From contig OZ025249.1 in the NCBI GenBank assembly GCA_964019135.1, positions 36,593,759 through 36,657,758 on the forward strand: a DNA stretch of 64,000 bases, read 5' to 3'. The notes beneath the pieces were generated by a model. The model was not told the origin of the DNA. It did no database searches and saw nothing but the letters and a program-made list of their open reading frames with translations. Positions within the stretch are counted from its first letter, which is position 1; the number at the start of each line of letters is the position of its first letter. The position numbers and the translations under genes were made by a program. This document shows, piece after piece, positions 12,601 through 25,955 of the stretch. This stretch comes from Arenicola marina. Lineage: Eukaryota; Annelida; Polychaeta; Arenicolidae.

Positions 12601-13451
12601 CTGACGATTGCCACTCCGCATCTTTCTGTGAATTTGGAAGTCGATATCTCAAGGCGTTCGAAAGATAATGCGCCGCGTGACAAACAGATGCTAACCGAAC
12701 ACACCGACATAATACGAAAATGGAACATTTTCGTCTTAATGAAGAAGTTACAGTGTTTACGACTGTGTGCACGTGACGCATGTGAAAAATATCATGCAAG
12801 AGGTGTTTCACACAATTGGCGACTGATTTTGTCATAAATCGTTTCACGCAAGGCAACCTGTGTTTCCCAGGTGCACACCGCAGCAGAATAACGTTTGATA
12901 TATGCCACATTTGGGGTCATATTTAGCCATTTTGTCTCCCCATATGTACGTTTTTTTCCGTACACTACAGAAGAAAAGCCATGACATTCAGTCAGGACCG
13001 AATTAGCGCCCCCCGCACGCCTGAGGCATTCCGACAATTATCTACCAGTTCAACCAATTGATGTCCAGAATGTCTTCCGTTGTACTGATGCGTTACACGT
13101 TTTATGTTTTTGGTTGTAAACCAACTTGGTATCATTGCACAACCCACAAGCCCTGCTAAATCCGCACCCACCCGTTAGCTAGTTTATCCAAAGCCCAGGT
13201 ACTCAGTATTATCCCAGTCGCGTCCGATATGTGTTATGATATTGCACCTTTGAATCTGTTGGCCACGGTGGGAGTGGTCCAACGGGTTAAATGACATTGT
13301 GAATGCCAGTTTGGGAATCAAAGTGCTGACCATATTTACGGAATAGAGGCTTGGCCGCGATGCAGTACGATGGTTTCCCCATAATAGAAACCAAGTGGAC
13401 TGAATTTCGGACTGCAATCGCTTACGGTAATGCAGACCTGACTGTATGCAA
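12601..13451. other. Non-coding stretch, no gene seen
   Basis: Short overlapping frames occur on both strands but none shows a recognisable domain or splice-supported exon. Confidence 0.45.
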
Positions 13452-13575
13452 TGGCGGATTTCACGAACGCGGTTAGTCGACAACGGGGCCTAGACGGCTA
13501 AAGTTACCATGTAAATGATGGGCGACTTTAGCCGACTAAGCCCCGGCCAAACCACGTACGTGTAATAGGCCACAG
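13452..13575. mobile_element. Short foldback element, family copy 1
   Basis: The left end TGGCGGATTTCACGAACG is an imperfect inverted match to the right end CGTACGTGTAATAGGCCACA. The interior shares the phrase AAGTTACCATGTAAATGATG followed by GGCGACTTTAGCCG with the copy at 15667-15807. Internal self-complementarity (GGCTAAAG / CTTTAGCC) suggests a MITE-like element. It has no coding potential. Confidence 0.7.
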
Positions 13576-15666
13576 GCTAAGTAATGGATTCAGAATTTAC
13601 ATACAGCGGAAACACTTTGGTCACGATTCTGGAGATGATCAGCTCATCTAAATGTGTGTTCCTAACCTTCCTAAAGTGTTGATAACCTCTGAAATTGCGA
13701 TACCAAATATATGATGAATAGCGTTAGCTATTACTTTGCGGTACATCTAGCACAGCCAATTCTTGTCAAGTCGATATTTATTTACTGTTGTTTAAAATAT
13801 TCCGTTCACATTATCTGATATATTTGCTCGCCTAATCTAATATATTTGTTCGCATGAATAAAAATGCTGGACTCGTATACCATTTGCGCTGTTTCTTAGC
13901 ACTTTTTTATTAGATTATTGTTGTGTTGCCGGCTTTGAATACGCGACAGAAGGGGTTACCAGTGATGGCAATTTGGTACACCAACGAACTAAATAATTAT
14001 CAATAAACCATAATTTAAATTATCCCACTATTGAAGCACCGCTGCATTTGCTAGGCACTCTGGGTAATATTTCTGGTCTGAATATATTATCAACACCTGA
14101 TAACATATTACTTAGACATGTCAACTTCCAATACTATCATCCATGTAAAGGAATATGTATATTTTCTGTTATGCAATTTAGACACGTTCATGAATGCTAT
14201 ACATTCTATGCCATTCCCCTTGAAGCCTTTTGCTGATCTGTATCTCAGTCTGTCTAAACCTAATGCCTCAGTCATGCGTTCGTCAAAGATGGCCGACGTT
14301 TGCGAAATCTTCGAAATCACAAAAGCACCTAACCGAAAGCTCGGAGCCAAGTGAAGACTCGGTCGCACTGACACGCTTCCAATGTATGTTAAACGTACGG
14401 CTTCTTGATTCATTACAACGGGTGCAAGTTTGCTTGACATGATTTAAATTGCTTAGTAGATGAGAGGTCGAGACTGCGAAGGAAGAATTTTGCAGCTTTA
14501 TCATCTTGAGGGATTGTTTATGGCGAAAAGTCATGCGTGTTGTGCAACTGGGAAGTACAAAGTACATTCTGGACATTTAGGTCATTCTTCCATCAGTTTT
14601 GTGCAATAAATAAACGAGACATCAACCAAGGAAGTATGTTCACCCATTTCTTTTCTCTTTTATCAACTGTACGAGTTCGGTTCCTCTAGTAAAAACAGAT
14701 GGCGTCGATAACTATCTTTAGAATCGGTGGCAATTGCAGTCTGCCAAACTGGCACGAATGATGAATGAGGAAGGGAGGTCCACCCGGTCCGTACAACCAA
14801 CCCCTTCCTATTTTGCGTCCCCTTTGGGGGTAGATTGCGCTTCATTGTTGGTTACGATTCATTCCCTTCACTCCACCACCCAATTGGACCCCCGCCCCCG
14901 GTTCCACAATCATCGATCTGCTTCAAAATAATCGCGGATATGCTTTCAGAAGCCATTAATCAGGCGTTGATATAGACATGCATATGACACCGACGCTAGA
15001 CCAGCCCCTGAACTCCCGCTGTGAGGACTCGTTACCAAAGTCCATCAATACCACAGGGAGAGCCAGAAACCCTTTACATCGATGTGTGGCCTCCAGGCAT
15101 GCCGCCTCCAGGTGCTATTCCCTAACACCGACATTACATACACTCACGGACTAGGTGGCGCCACACGTCACCGGGGCTATCCATTTAGCGTTACGGAAGA
15201 TGCTCCGAGAGGAAGGTGTACTATATGATATCTGGGGGGCGAGGAGGTGTGGGGGTGTAAGGTGGGTGTGGGCGGGTTGGGGGGGGGGCGTCGTACAAGC
15301 GTAGCACTACCCTGAGTGGCTGAATGGAGAAGACTGATCTATGGGGAAGGATGCCTTCTCTGGCAGAGCCTGAAATTTGATGCGGCCAGTGTGTGTTTTG
15401 GGCGGTGGTAGTGGTTGGGGAGGCGGGGGCGGGCGGGGAGGAGGGGGGGGGGGGCGGGGGATGCGGTGGGCTTCCTTAGGGCTCGATTCCCTTAACGATT
15501 TATAACCCAGAGAAACGCGTGACCTGGCGGCTGCCGCTTTTTGACATATGTTTTACGCACTGTATTTTGACGTTTAGCCTACGTCAGGACAGCCAAGCGA
15601 ACAGGTATCTTGACACCAATTAGACCAATAGTTGCGAAGCACAGTTGCGCAGCACAAGTGACCACT
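13576..15666. other. Non-coding stretch, no gene seen
   Basis: Contains overlapping short frames around 14050-14580 without recognisable content, and a G-rich stretch at 15230-15480 with several poly-G runs. Confidence 0.45.
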
Positions 15667-15807
15667 GGTGGATTTCACGAACACACTTTAGCCGACTACA
15701 TGGATCAGTTGACGAAAGTTACCATGTAAATGATGGGCGATTTTACAAACATCGTTTAGCCGGCTACGGGGCTTAGCCGGCTAACCTATGTTCGTGAAAT
15801 AGACCAC
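15667..15807. mobile_element. Short foldback element, family copy 2
   Basis: Starts GGTGGATTTCACGAACA and ends TGTTCGTGAAATAGACCAC, an inverted pair with few mismatches. It shares its middle phrase with the element at 13452-13575. It also contains GTTTAGCCGGCTACGGGGCT next to TAGCCGGCTAA, a second nested palindrome. Two related copies within 2.2 kb support a mobile family. Confidence 0.78.
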
Positions 15808-17779
15808 AGCTATTGCGCACCGGGCAACACGTGTAGAAGTAATATCAGATCGCTCAGTATCATCTTGCAAAATGCAATTCGTGATTACACATACACGTAT
15901 ACTGTTGAGTATTTATGAGGATGAATAATATCCTAAAATGTATTAATGCAATCGTTTAGAATCATCTTGCAAAAATAAAAGTCATGAGATCATATACAAC
16001 TATAGTGTTCTCTCAGATCAATAAAATCATGAAAGTACATTTTGGCAAGTGCACAATCCGTTTTCCATATTCTTATCAGGACTAACCTGGGCCCGAGCGA
16101 TAATATAAAAAATATTAACGCCGCGTCTATCAATTAACGACGTAATCTTCCCTCTTTGGTTCTGTGATTATTTAACTCAACGTCATTGATATTGAAATTT
16201 AAATACGAAACAAAATATATCCATTGAAAGTCCTTATAATCTTCGTGGAATCTTAGCTGATGTTCGCTGAGACTGTCATGCATCGTTCCAAATCCGGATT
16301 TCTTAGTTGTGCATTGCAACTGCTAAAATGACGTCCCTTCCAATATATATACATATATATAAAATATAAATATTAATTCATATTTAGGAATGCCTATTCA
16401 ATTGAAAGAAAATCGATTCCATTTGAAAGGCTCTATTTTTTTTTACAAGGCATTTTACTGTTTTTAAATTTCTATTGACAATACACCTTAATTAATATTT
16501 CGAGCCAATGGGAAACATAATTGGTAGCCATGCAATTGAATTAGTACCGTTCATATTAGTTTATATTGTTTGGTTAAATAATGAGACAACCGATATCGGA
16601 TCGTTACATGCAATATGTATATTCAAGTATTAGTACGTACCTAACTTTCAAAATTATACTTGAATCACTTTTTAAATAGTTATACCTGTAAGCGCTGGAA
16701 GTGTTATAAAGCATATAGACCATGTACAAACATCGTGCCCCTAATGCGCCAAGGACAGGACATGTGTTACCATGATTGATCGGTTTATGGCCTCACTGCA
16801 ACATTACCATTGCCTCATGTAACGCATTCGCGTCCTATTTTGTAACAGTATCTAATCATCAATTTAAAAACGATAAAGTAGCTATCATGCATAGCCACCG
16901 TGTGCAGCCACCATGTGCCAGACAACATGTTGTAGTAACTTTCATAAGGCAGGTGTCGCAAGATGGATCTGATGTGGAGAAACACGCCCTCGGAGGAGCT
17001 GAGCGCCAATGGTGTATAGTATTAACAAAGCCTTTGAGCATTGACTCTCAGAGTGGGGGAGGGGACGGGGAGCGGGGTGTCAACTGAGAAACCCTCTCGA
17101 TCAATATGCTTGGGCGTAATTAAATAAATATGGTGGATTTATTCTACATCTATGCGCCAGTTACGTGTATTGTCCACCAATGCACCTGCTAGAGAGGCTG
17201 ACTAATTTTAACTCACCAGGGTCATTCATTCCATTAATACCAAATGACCCTCGCGCTGCAATCAAAACCATAATCATTCATGGAGGAACAAAGGCAACAG
17301 GCAGGATTCCCGAGGTAGTCGGTGGGGTCCCGCGGGGGGGGGGGCTTGCGGGGGGGGGGGCTGCGGGCAGAGACAAGTGTGACAAAGAAGAGTCAATAAT
17401 TAGCAGTCTCGTGGGGGGGAGGGGGGTCTTAAATGAGTGGCTTCTATCCAAGGTATTATTACATCCAGGTAATCTCCCTTGTGATCTGTTAATGACGTGT
17501 TGTGTTCGGGTGGTCAGGCTCCTGCTGATTGTCATCGTCATCGACAATCGCTAGCGGCCCATCAATAGGGCTGCTGAATGCGTGTTAACAACCACCGGTC
17601 TGCGGGCTTCCGGTCTTTGCCGATTGGAACTATGGGGCTTAGTGCTAATTATACATATGCAATCAGTCACATACAGTATATACAGACAAGTAGCGTGTAT
17701 TGCGTATATACATACGCTAAATAACCACTACACAGATACATGTAAGTTGCATATAGGCCTAACAATTATTGTGTAGTGC
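15808..17779. other. Non-coding, AT-rich stretch
   Basis: AT-rich sequence with an (AT)n patch at about 16344-16375 and G-runs at 17333-17358 and 17413-17427. No gene is recognisable. Confidence 0.5.
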
Positions 17780-18005
17780 CTCCATATATATATGCCCACT
17801 AAACGGAGACCATTAGTCACAAATATGTGTTAATCTTCAGTGCGTATATATACCGACTAAGCGGATATAAACAAATACAAACAAGTAATGTTTGCAGTAA
17901 TGTTGTTTTGTATGTATACCCACTGAACGGATAGAATCAGTGACATATAGATATAAAAAAAGTAATGTTTTTGCCCATATGTATACCGAATAGAAATATA
18001 TGATG
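17780..18005. repeat. Degenerate tandem repeat, about 4 copies of 60-68 bp
   Basis: The phrase TATATACCGACTAAGCGGAT and variants (ATGCCCACTAAACGGAGA, ATACCCACTGAACGGATA, TATACCGAATAGAAATA) recurs near 17784, 17846, 17914 and 17982. Copies are strongly diverged. Confidence 0.6.
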
Positions 18006-20065
18006 CATTTACTCCGGATTGCCCGCTTCGATGCTTTTTTGATTGAAATGTTATCGGATACGGAAGGCAATAAAACGTGGCGTAGCCTCAATCTCAAGAG
18101 ATTAAGATCGCATAGCACATGTCACGGGTCACATCAGTGATACACTCAAACCAGCAGAAGGAGGCAGGGAAGTTGGGGCACGGGAGCTGGGAGAGACCAC
18201 CCGTGTTATATCAGTGATACCCTACGGTGGGCCGTGACTAGACCCAATACAGACGAAGGGGGGGGGGGGGGGAGGGGGGAGGGGGCGGGGCGTACTTGGG
18301 ATAGCGGGGTTAGGGGGGGGGGGTAGTGCGGGAGGATCCCCCGACGAATGTTGTTATTCCGCCTTCGTGGAGACAATCTGGGAGGCTGAGAGCCTGGGAT
18401 ATCATGCAGTGTTATTAATGTTTATTGGGGTGGGGGGTCATCACGTGGCCTGGAGGGGGGGGGGGTCCGTGGCCTGGGATGTATCGTGTTGAGCCATTGT
18501 AGGGCGTGCTCTCCTGCTAGCTGGCGAGCCCAAGTGGCCGGTGCGTGGGTCGAGCTGCACCTGTGCAAATATCTATGTCTGGTTTCGTATATGATAAAGA
18601 TCGCACGTTTTTCTTTCCCGAAGAGTGTGAGATTACCCCCCGGAGTCATGGCTCCTCTATACTCTTCCCATCGGCGCGATATGGCGTCCAGCTGTGAAAG
18701 CGTCCTACTTACACCACTAAATAATGTTGAGCTACCGCAATAATGCTCTCAGTCTATCTTGAAATGGCCAAGAAATCTGACGTAAATCTGATGGCTTAAC
18801 ACGCTAACCACTACACCAGATATAGGTATGGGGGATGGAAGGGTACGGAATCTCATACAACTTCCCCTCGCAGGGTTCGGAACCGTGGTTAGATATTGCT
18901 TCTGCAATGGCTTTTGCCGAATGTTTTCATCAAGACAATTCCGGTGATACTTGTACATCAGAAACCCACGTCAAATAATATTATCGAAGTTGTTAGGGCT
19001 GACCAACACACACTCACTCAAAATTAGATTCAGCCCCTGCCATGCCCCCCTCTCCCTCCACCCCCATTTACCACCACTCGTGGGCCTCCAGATGTGAGCC
19101 GAATGAGCCCCTCCCGCCGCCCCCGCCCCCTGCCCCCCGCCGGGTGCGGCCCACGCCTCCCACTCCTGAAGGACTTGTTGACCCGGGTTCTCTGTTGACG
19201 CCCACCTTGCCCCCATCCATTCTCGGCCTAGCCGATAATTGCTCCACGATATTGAGTTCGGTTCTTAGTTAGTGTTAATGGTCATTAGTTATTTGAGACG
19301 AAAATGGGGAAATGTCCCGGACAGACATCCCGCGAGGTATCAAAAGCTCCCGCTCGTTACGAGTTGGACATGATACGTGTAGACTCCTACGCACAAGTGT
19401 ACCCCGGTGGGACAAATACATCAGCGAGGAGCAAGTCTCCGAGTTGCCTTTGAAACAATACCCCTGGGCACTGCGTTACCTCAGGCCACCCTGCCGCTTA
19501 ACATCGGTCATCAGCTTGTCGTGGCAGTTCTATGACCATTGTGGCCTTCGTCTTAAAATGACTTCCGTCGCTGATCATACAAGCCTCTTCCCGAGAAGCC
19601 ATTTGTCATATTTTCTTGGGGATAGAGTTGGTGGAGGCACGCGGCGGGGGAGGGGCGGGGGGTAATAAGGGAAGGACGCGTCTGCGTGTGTGTGTTAGGT
19701 GGGTGGGTGGGGGGGGGTTGGTGCAGCGTAGGAACGGCGGGGTGTGTGTGTGTGGGGGGGGGGGGGGGGGCACTGGTGGGCTGCCGCATCTCCTTGGGGC
19801 TATCTCGGAAGGCAAACTCCATTACTACCGACATGGGGCGTGCCATGAATGCCGACCGCGGGATGCTCCCCCAGTGGTCCGGCTGGCAGCTGGTCGGGGG
19901 TCACATCTGTAAGGAGACACTTTGTCACCAATTTCCGCATCAATGCCGGTTACTGCCACTGCTGCCGCTGTTTCTGCGGCTGCTGCTGTCCCTTAGCTTC
20001 AGATGCCCTGAGCCCATCACGTACTTCTACTTAGGAAATATACGGTTGTATATCCCAGCTAGCGC
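18006..20065. other. Non-coding stretch with G-runs
   Basis: Long G-runs occur near 18256-18330, 18454-18465 and 19700-19771. These create glycine/proline-rich spurious frames. No protein domain is recognisable. Confidence 0.5.
18780..18905. other. tRNA-like remnant (possible SINE debris)
   Basis: The minus strand over 18795-18820 reads TGGTGTAGTGGTTAGCGTG, which fits a tRNA A-box context. GGGTTCGGAACC at about 18874 resembles a B box. The two boxes are in the wrong relative order for one tRNA gene on either strand, so this is not an intact tRNA. It may be joined SINE fragments. Confidence 0.3.
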
Positions 20066-21012
20066 CCCCATTCTCTCTCCTCTTCTTCTCCTACCCCCCC
20101 CCCCATCCTCTCTCCCTCTCTATCCCTCAGTCCCCCCACCTCCCCCCCCCTCTACTCTCCCTCACTCTGACCCCTCTCTCCCTCTCACATCCCGCCCTCT
20201 TCCTCTCACTCTATCCGACCCCCCTCTCTCTTGCCTCATCCCACAGGCCGTGGTCAGGTATAGCCGCCTACGGAATCCTTGTTGACCCAAGATGCCCTTT
20301 TGACAGAAGTCGGAAATGAAGATGAAAAGCCTGAAGCGGAAAACGGACGGACCACTGATCAATGTATAGGTTTTGTTTATCAAACTACTGCTATATGTCT
20401 CAATTATTGACAACTTTATCACAACGATTTTACTGATTTGTCTTTTCACCGACTGCACCATCGTCTCTTGGGCTCTCTTGGCTCTTTACACGGAGTCCTT
20501 CTGCCGGATCACAACACTCGCCGTGGTGCCACGAGAAATCAGCTTCTAAGAAGCGGCCTGAATTTCAGGCCTATCCCAGCCCAGCCCAGCCCAACCCAGC
20601 TCAACCTGGGGATAATGATCTCGAAGTCCCGAGAAAAAGTGCAACCGCCTAGATTTGCATACGATTTACGTTTTGCCGCTGGAGGTGTCTGGACTTTTAT
20701 GGTGATTTGCCGGACCGTTGAGACCGAAGAATACTTGCAGACACCGCCTCTATTCCCTGGTAATTGCATTGTTATGGTAGCTTGGCCGGTTTTTGTTCCT
20801 TCTCCGAATGGCCTTTGATGTGAAGACTTCAGATTCACCAAAGATGGCTTGGGCCTTTGAATGTCCTCCTTCGCTTCGCCGTGTTAACTTGTCACATCCT
20901 TACGCATTAAAGGGTTCTTATCGTTTTTCCGGGACCCGTCCTGTAGCTAGCTGCATCTGCGCTCAGCCCAGCCCCGCCCTGCCCCGCCTCAACCGCACCC
21001 TTCTGGCCCAGG

Positions 21013-21080
21013 GTGACACGGTGCCTTGTGGTTAAGTCGCTGCTTTGCCCGTCGGACCGTACGCCGGATGATTTGGTCAT
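21013..21080 (+). other. tRNA-like A-box segment of the macrosatellite unit
   Basis: CCTTGTGGTTAAGTCGCTGC fits the pol III A-box pattern TGGTTAAGTCG. The later GGATGATTTGGTCATTGC is a poor B box. The segment recurs at about 27850, 39255 and 54127, so it belongs to the repeat unit. It may be a SINE head absorbed into the unit; I see no tRNA cloverleaf. Confidence 0.3.
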
Positions 21081-23157
21081 TGCTTCATCTGATGCTACCA
21101 AGAGGCTTCTATGGCATGTAGACAGCCAGCAATCTGATGGGAACTGATAAACGACGCTTGTTTAGTTTGGGCTGTCTGTATACCTGCCTAATATTATACT
21201 TCGGGCCTGCCGAACAGCCCCACATATTGAAGTGGCGCTTGTCCTATAGTCGCAAAAACTTATTCTACGTTCTTGTTAAAATAAAAGCAATAACTTTCAT
21301 TGCAAATATACACTGATTTAAGTCACGTTTAGCAGCATACCACGAACAAGCCACTTCGACGAGTGCAGCACTACACTGTAGTGTCAAGACAAAGGCGCAA
21401 AGTGCAATAGAAAAAAAAGCGAAAAAACTAACGAATCAAGTAAATTTATTGTATGCTGATTTCAGGCACCACTTTCGTCATCGTCAGACGCAACTAGTAT
21501 TCATGAAGACGATATTCACGGTGATTACGGATGGAACTGCTATGATAGGCTTACCTCTTACCAACGTGGTGTTATAAGCTGGAAATTCTGAAATTCTGAA
21601 GTTTTCAGCATCGGTTCACAAAAAACAGTTAACGGATGAAATTCTACATGGAAGCAACACAATTGTCGCCCCACAAAAATATAAATTTGTAATTTTCCAA
21701 TTGTCGCCATACTCAAAATAATACATCCAAGTGATATATATCCAATATATGACCAAGCGATATTAACAGTTACTGGGGTTGTATGTATAATTATAAAATC
21801 ATATATATCAACACCAAATTAATATCATCAACCGAAATGATAAAATCCCTCATTATCCCTAAAACTTGTCGTCCACATGCCATGATCAAAATTTTTAACG
21901 GCAGAAAATGGTGAGATATTTCAAAGGGCAGACGAGCTGGCGCCAACCCGCCGGGATTTTTAGTCTCTTGAGGTCTTCATTTGAGGTAGACACTCGCTTA
22001 TTGCCTATTTCATATTAACGGGCTATGGACCATTGCCATAGTAATCAAACCTAAGCGACCCCCTTCCATTAAGCACGCAACATGGACCAGTTGCGACATT
22101 TTTGCAATGCCTCATCAAAGAAATATGTAACGCTGCGCAATAATATAGATTCCTTTGTATAGTTCAAAGACTGAAGTTGTCACTGTTTGAGTGCGATCTC
22201 AGGCGCATGCGAGGGAGAACTATAACATATTCTGCCACTCGCTATGTCGACTCGGGAAATATCGTCGCTGTATGCATTGTTCAGGCCGTGTCCCTGGGGG
22301 AACATGCGGTACTTAAGCCAGCCAAGCGACCCCGGAAATTTTTCCCATATTACGGCCACAAATAAAGTATTCTTCGTCTGAGGCCAAAACTGACCGTACC
22401 TTACGACTGGCGTTCGAAGCCAACATTTCTAAATATCAACATTTTTAAACTGTGATGAAGCAATCTGATATACTTTTCAATATGGGGATACGGCTGATTC
22501 GCCCATCGGAAAAAGTGCTTCCATGTGGCATTGTGGTTCCAGTCACCACCCTTTCCCCGCCCCGCCCCGCCCCGCCCCACATTCGCCCCTGACCCCACCT
22601 ACGCCCGTGACCTTACTCCTGCCACCGACACGGACCAGTGCCGCGAGTCTGCCTCGACACCAGGTCCTAGAGGGCGACCCCAATACGAACTCTATGGTCG
22701 GCCGCCGGCGTATTGCGAAGGGAAATCACCGCCATACCACATGCTATTAATATTACATTGGGCAAGTACCCCGCCGAAAGAAATATGCTTCTTTGACAAA
22801 ATGACACTAATGCAATCTCGGAATAAAAAAATAAGTGAGCTTGGGTCGGGGGGGCGGACGTGAGATTGCATGTTTTATGAAGCAGGTGGGGGAGGGATTC
22901 TTATTCTCAAGTTCACAGTGGCCATTTCGGTGGACCACGTCACCACTCTTACCACTCCCCCTTCCCCTCCTCCCCCTCTACTTCCATTGGATACGCGCGT
23001 GGTGCGACGTCATGGGAGCGTAACATTGAACCGTTGAACAGTCGGTCAGACGAAATAGCCTACCCAGGCAATGGAAACCGCGGAGCACCCCCATTGCACA
23101 CACGTCACTATCAACCTCTGGCCCTGAAGCGCGGCTATAGAGGTACCCGGGGGCACT

Positions 23158-23173
23158 AGTGTGACGTCACACT
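23158..23173. promoter_or_regulatory. 16-bp CRE-like palindrome (copy A)
   Basis: AGTGTGACGTCACACT is a perfect palindrome containing the consensus cAMP-response element TGACGTCA. It is kept in every copy of the unit. Regulatory use is inference only. Confidence 0.4.
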
Positions 23174-24291
23174 TGTCTGGCAACGACCCTCATTGTCTGA
23201 TTATTTGTCGGTGGACGACGTCTCGGTGGATGCACAATGAATGTTCCACAGCCGACTCCCGCCTTTATTGTCTGTATCAGCTTCCCTCCATGTCCCACGT
23301 GTCCGTATTATCTAAGTAGTTCGGGAATTTTTATTCCCTCGCATTCGAACTGTCTGTTTATATCATCCATCTATTGAGTATCTGTCTTCAGCAGGTTCAG
23401 GCCTCTTGTGTTCATGTCATTCTCTTCTTCCCGTTTCATTTTCCTTTTTATTTTCTCTGAGCGCCGTTGTATCTATCTCTTACGCGATGTTTATCGTTGT
23501 GGCTGTATCTCGGTTTTCGCCTATTTAAATAGCTGCCTCCTCATCCAAACTGCATGGGTAGTCTCAGGCACATTATATTTCTCCTGTTTTCATGAAGGTT
23601 CATTTTGCAATGTTGGTTCCCTGGATGCATGTTTTATGCGTTTCTTCTACTTTCCTCCTTGATGTATGTGCTTCCTCTACTTTCGTGTAATACCCATTTG
23701 TAGGTTCCACCTCCTTGGGTCTAGATCCCACGTGCTGAGTGTTTTCCCCTCCTTGAGTGGAGATCCCATGTACTGAGTATGTGAGTGCGATGAGTTTCCT
23801 CATTGGTGCAAGTCTCTGCATGAGAGTAGACATTTCCTGCATGGGTGTGTATATCTCATTTGCTAGCTAGGTCCCTTCTTCGACCCCCTCGCCCCCAATC
23901 CTTTTGCCCCATAGCTTTTCGGCCCATACTTTATAAACCCGGATTGCTCCCCGCAGTGGCGAGACCCAGACGTAAGAGGCGACATGGTAACCCCCCCCCC
24001 CTCTCCCGCGCTGGCTGACATATGTTCCACATGACCCAGTAGGATAGGAGCGTCTGACGGGTTACCACAGTGGGATGCCTCCACCGAGGGTGTGGTTCGT
24101 AAGGCCCCTTTAAATCCCAGACCTACTGACGTTCATCGACTCCCATTGATAACGGCAACGCCAAGACCTCTGTGGGCAATAAAGCCGGCGCCTTCAGCCT
24201 GCCATCACATTGAATAAAGAAGCACTTGGGGTGGGAGGTGAGCGATGCAATACACAGGGAGACAGCAACTGGCACCATGGTCACGATACAG

Positions 24292-25955
24292 AATACATAT
24301 TTTATATGATTTATTTCCATAATAGTACAAAGATACTTTCAATATTGAATAGCCCACAAGCGAAAAACGCGAGACAAGTTTATAATAAGTAGTAGTGCAT
24401 TCAGGATTCTGCAAAAAGCACCTGAAGTGGTTTCCATTTACGCTTTAAAATCTGTTTGGATAAATTTTGCTGATGTTTTACTATAAAATATTCACGTAAT
24501 AATACGTAAGTATAAGTATTATCACGTAATAATACTTAATAATACCTGATGGCGTTCCACATCCCACTTAGATGTGGTATACGCTGGGCCCATTTGCAAT
24601 TATATATATTCTTTTTGACTATTATCAAGATATGGTTTACAGGTGGACCGCAAGTTGATAAAATGGCCCCTAACATCACAGATTTTGAAGAAATGAAGGT
24701 GCTGACATTATATTCGGTGTTCTCGTCAAGTAAACGTTTCAAGTCTTCCCATAATAGTTTTACAATTTGACAGTGGTAAAAAAGGTGTTCGAGAGTTTCT
24801 AAGTCACTTTTACAAAATCCACATCTATCCGAACTTACAAGTTTACACATATATAAATACGGATTTGTAACACAAGTTCTATGAAGCATTGCAAATTGGA
24901 AGCTTCTCATCCTTTCGTCTACAGTAGCGGTAAGAGGTAGTTTATAAAGTGTACGCCAATACTACTATACGTTTAGATATAACTATTGCAATCACCCCTT
25001 GCAATAGTTATATCTAAACGTTCTGCCCATTTCTCTTCGTTATTATAATTGACGTCCAGCGCATTAACTAGCGCCTTATAAATGTTGTTACACAGGCTCT
25101 TTAACCCCAGTAAGTGATCTGTGTATCTACACGTGACGGATATTAAGTTATTCCCTCTTTCCATTAACTGGTTCCTCCATTCTCTATGAATGGAGTGAAT
25201 CATACCATAAAAGTCTGCAAAATTGATCTTAATGTCATACTTATAGCCAAATTCGCCCTAGCCTAATGGATTCCCATCATCATTTATGACATCACTCACA
25301 CAAATTACACCTTTCTCAATAACTTCTTTCTTCCTTCTGTTTATGTTCTCATTGGTCAAGAAAAAGGTGTTCCATAAGGGATATTCTAAAATTATACTTT
25401 CACAGCGGTAGACGTGTTTATAATGTTTCCACGACTTAAAAACGTCAGCCCAAAATGGATTGATCGGCTTGGTGTAGACAGTCAATGATTTCAAATCAAG
25501 CTCCCAACACAGCACTTTTTCACTGCATATCGTTTTACAAAACAAATCTTGCCAAGCTCCCTCATGCTGGATAAGCCTTTTGATCCACGTTATTTTTAAA
25601 GCTTGAAACATTGCATGAACATGGGTTAGATTAACTCCTCCATTTTTCACCACTTGTGCCATTTTGTTAAGTGCAATCTTAGATCTTTTTTTATTACAAA
25701 GTTCCGTATAGCAATATTTACCTTATCAAAATGAAGGCCTTTTGTTTTTCATCTAAACGTTTCACAGTTTCATCATTCAGGAAGGATGATATGTAACCAG
25801 ACGCCTTCTCGTTATCATGGTTACCGTACAAATTATTAAAATTTACCGTAAAAATGCATTATTGGGCGTGGGCTTCAACAGAAAACCAATTCAAAAGGCT
25901 TGCGAGAGCACCACGAGGAATCTTACGTCCAGCCCGCCTCGGTCATTGCTCGAAA
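24292..25955 (-). mobile_element. 5'-truncated LINE (C-terminal reverse-transcriptase ORF region)
   Basis: Reading on the minus strand, 25662-25258 encodes a segment with GGVNLTHVHAMFQALKITWI, typical of the region after the reverse-transcriptase core in L1/Tx1-like and related LINEs. Segment 25203-24973 continues it. Segment 24910-24536 holds the terminal zinc-binding motif CGFC...H...C (DRCGFCKSDLETLEHLFYHC). Stops and frameshifts separate the pieces. The 3' end (24292) has AATAAATCATAT-like sequence on the minus strand. Comparison with copy B shows host sequence resuming at about 25955 (ACTTAATGAATAATTCG), so this is an insertion of about 1.66 kb into copy A that lacks the 5' end. Confidence 0.8.
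24969..25021. repeat. Perfect 23-bp inverted repeat with 7-base loop
   Basis: The left arm 24969-24991 (ACGTTTAGATATAACTATTG plus CAA) is the exact reverse complement of 24999-25021. The loop is TCACCCC. It lies inside the LINE coding region, at the point where the minus-strand frame breaks. Confidence 0.95.

Noticed and set aside
19686..20285. 199-codon plus-strand frame as a gene
   Set aside because: It is built from a G-run, unrelated sequence and the C/T tract of the repeat unit; composition-driven and without a domain.
21013..21080. A tRNA gene at the A-box-like word
   Set aside because: There is no matching B box at the right distance and no cloverleaf; kept only as a tRNA-like repeat segment.
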